Shown piece by piece: positions 63,680-64,000 of a stretch of DNA of 64,000 bases. The notes below the pieces were generated by a model. It was not told where the DNA came from. It saw nothing but the letters and a program-made list of their open reading frames with translations, and ran no database searches. Every line of letters starts with the position of its first letter. The stretch's first letter is position 1. Both the position numbers and the translations under genes were made by a program. This DNA comes from Bacteroidales bacterium (GTDB taxonomy: Bacteria; Bacteroidota; Bacteroidia; Bacteroidales; UBA932): contig JAFQAR010000103.1 of the NCBI GenBank assembly GCA_017399905.1, positions 1-64,000 of the forward strand, read 5' to 3'.

Positions 63680-64000
63680 TTCTTGAATAGTCTCTTTTTT
63701 TGAGTCCATTACTTTCTTGAAGCTGGAATTACCGGTATAGATTTCAAATTTATGCCGGTAGAGATCTTGAGGGGGAGCATAGGCATATTGTCTGTCTCCT
63801 GCGGTGCCGTCAAATGTAAGCATCCAATTTGCTCCAATGCTGTTAAGCCTTTCTAATTCAGAATAGAAATCTGATAAACAGAAAGGAGTGTGGGTGTATC
63901 TGTCTTTTGTCCCTCCGTAAGGGGGATCAAGAAAAACAAAGTCACCTTTTTTCACTTCAGATAATAACTCTCTATAATCACAGTTCCTAAATGTGAATTT
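63632..64000 (-). CDS. DNA adenine methyltransferase (D12/Dam class), C-terminal part
   Basis: Open to the window edge, so the start lies beyond 64000; about 122 C-terminal residues are seen. Motif IV is VFLDPPYGGTKDRYT (DPPY), followed by FYSELERLNSIGANWMLTFDGT and the typical closing ESVYLNF. N6-adenine methylation of a short site, protecting the chromosome from the nuclease. The gene is convergent with the nuclease gene and its last 48 bases overlap that gene's 3' end, an uncommon arrangement. The recognition site cannot be read from this part. Confidence 0.88.
   Translation of the reverse strand, partial: KFTFRNCDYRELLSEVKKGDFVFLDPPYGGTKDRYTHTPFCLSDFYSELERLNSIGANWMLTFDGTAGDRQYAYAPPQDLYRHKFEIYTGNSSFKKVMDSKKETIQESVYLNFKPCHNLFDL

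Noticed and set aside
1-64000. CRISPR arrays, tRNA or rRNA genes, prophage or complete insertion sequence
   Set aside because: No regularly spaced repeats, cloverleaf sequence, rRNA motif, transposase or phage structural gene was seen.

Overview
The window is a 64 kb piece of a Bacteroidales chromosome, most likely a gut-type anaerobe. The evidence is two tandem SusC/SusD pairs with a surface glycan-binding lipoprotein, a FimB/Mfa2-type fimbrial operon with DUF3575 and DUF3868 proteins, an S46 dipeptidyl-peptidase, a GH97 enzyme, a second EF-G of the Bacteroides EF-G2 type, and repeated Bacteroidetes promoters (TTG or TTTG, about 20 bp, then TAnnTTTG). The genus cannot be fixed from the sequence alone. 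No rRNA, tRNA, CRISPR array or complete insertion sequence was seen.

Layout. 1-7 kb: end of a fumarate reductase/succinate dehydrogenase operon, a folded repeat between convergent genes, hflX, a TonB protein, ybeY-mnmG and ruvA. Two perfect parS-like palindromes sit in the 3' part of mnmG and directly after it, which suggests the origin-proximal part of the chromosome. 7-12 kb: sufS-sufE-sufT-folK, then glyS and a Thr-rich exported protein. 12-24.5 kb: a membrane-anchored AraC-type regulator divergent from a seven-gene fimbrial operon. 24.5-36 kb: galM, thyA-folA-NSS transporter, a glycosyltransferase/YfhO pair, mutS and an AAA ATPase whose stop overlaps the start of a GH97 glycosidase. 38-49 kb: tryptophanase, a decayed MATE transporter, a probable rnhB-DPP-mrp-esterase operon, an XRE regulator, a small ORF and an EF-G paralog lacking the catalytic histidine. 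49-60.6 kb: a polysaccharide utilization-type locus with no enzymes of its own in view. 60.6-64 kb: a flavodoxin-like reductase and an AT-rich restriction-modification island, cut off by the window end inside its methyltransferase.

How it fits together. The cell looks like a fermentative, glycan- and peptide-using member of the gut flora. It imports glycans through SusCD, trims them with GH97 and esterase enzymes, digests peptides with an S46 peptidase, makes indole from tryptophan, and displays fimbriae under a dedicated regulator. Several dispersed palindromic repeats, one of them inside a coding sequence, have spread through the region. The most unusual items are the parS sites and the mnmG insertion that starts at one of them, the four-part folded repeat at 1.7 kb, the EF-G2 active-site change, the ATPase-GH97 overlap, and the R-M island with its unrecognised 659-residue putative nuclease.
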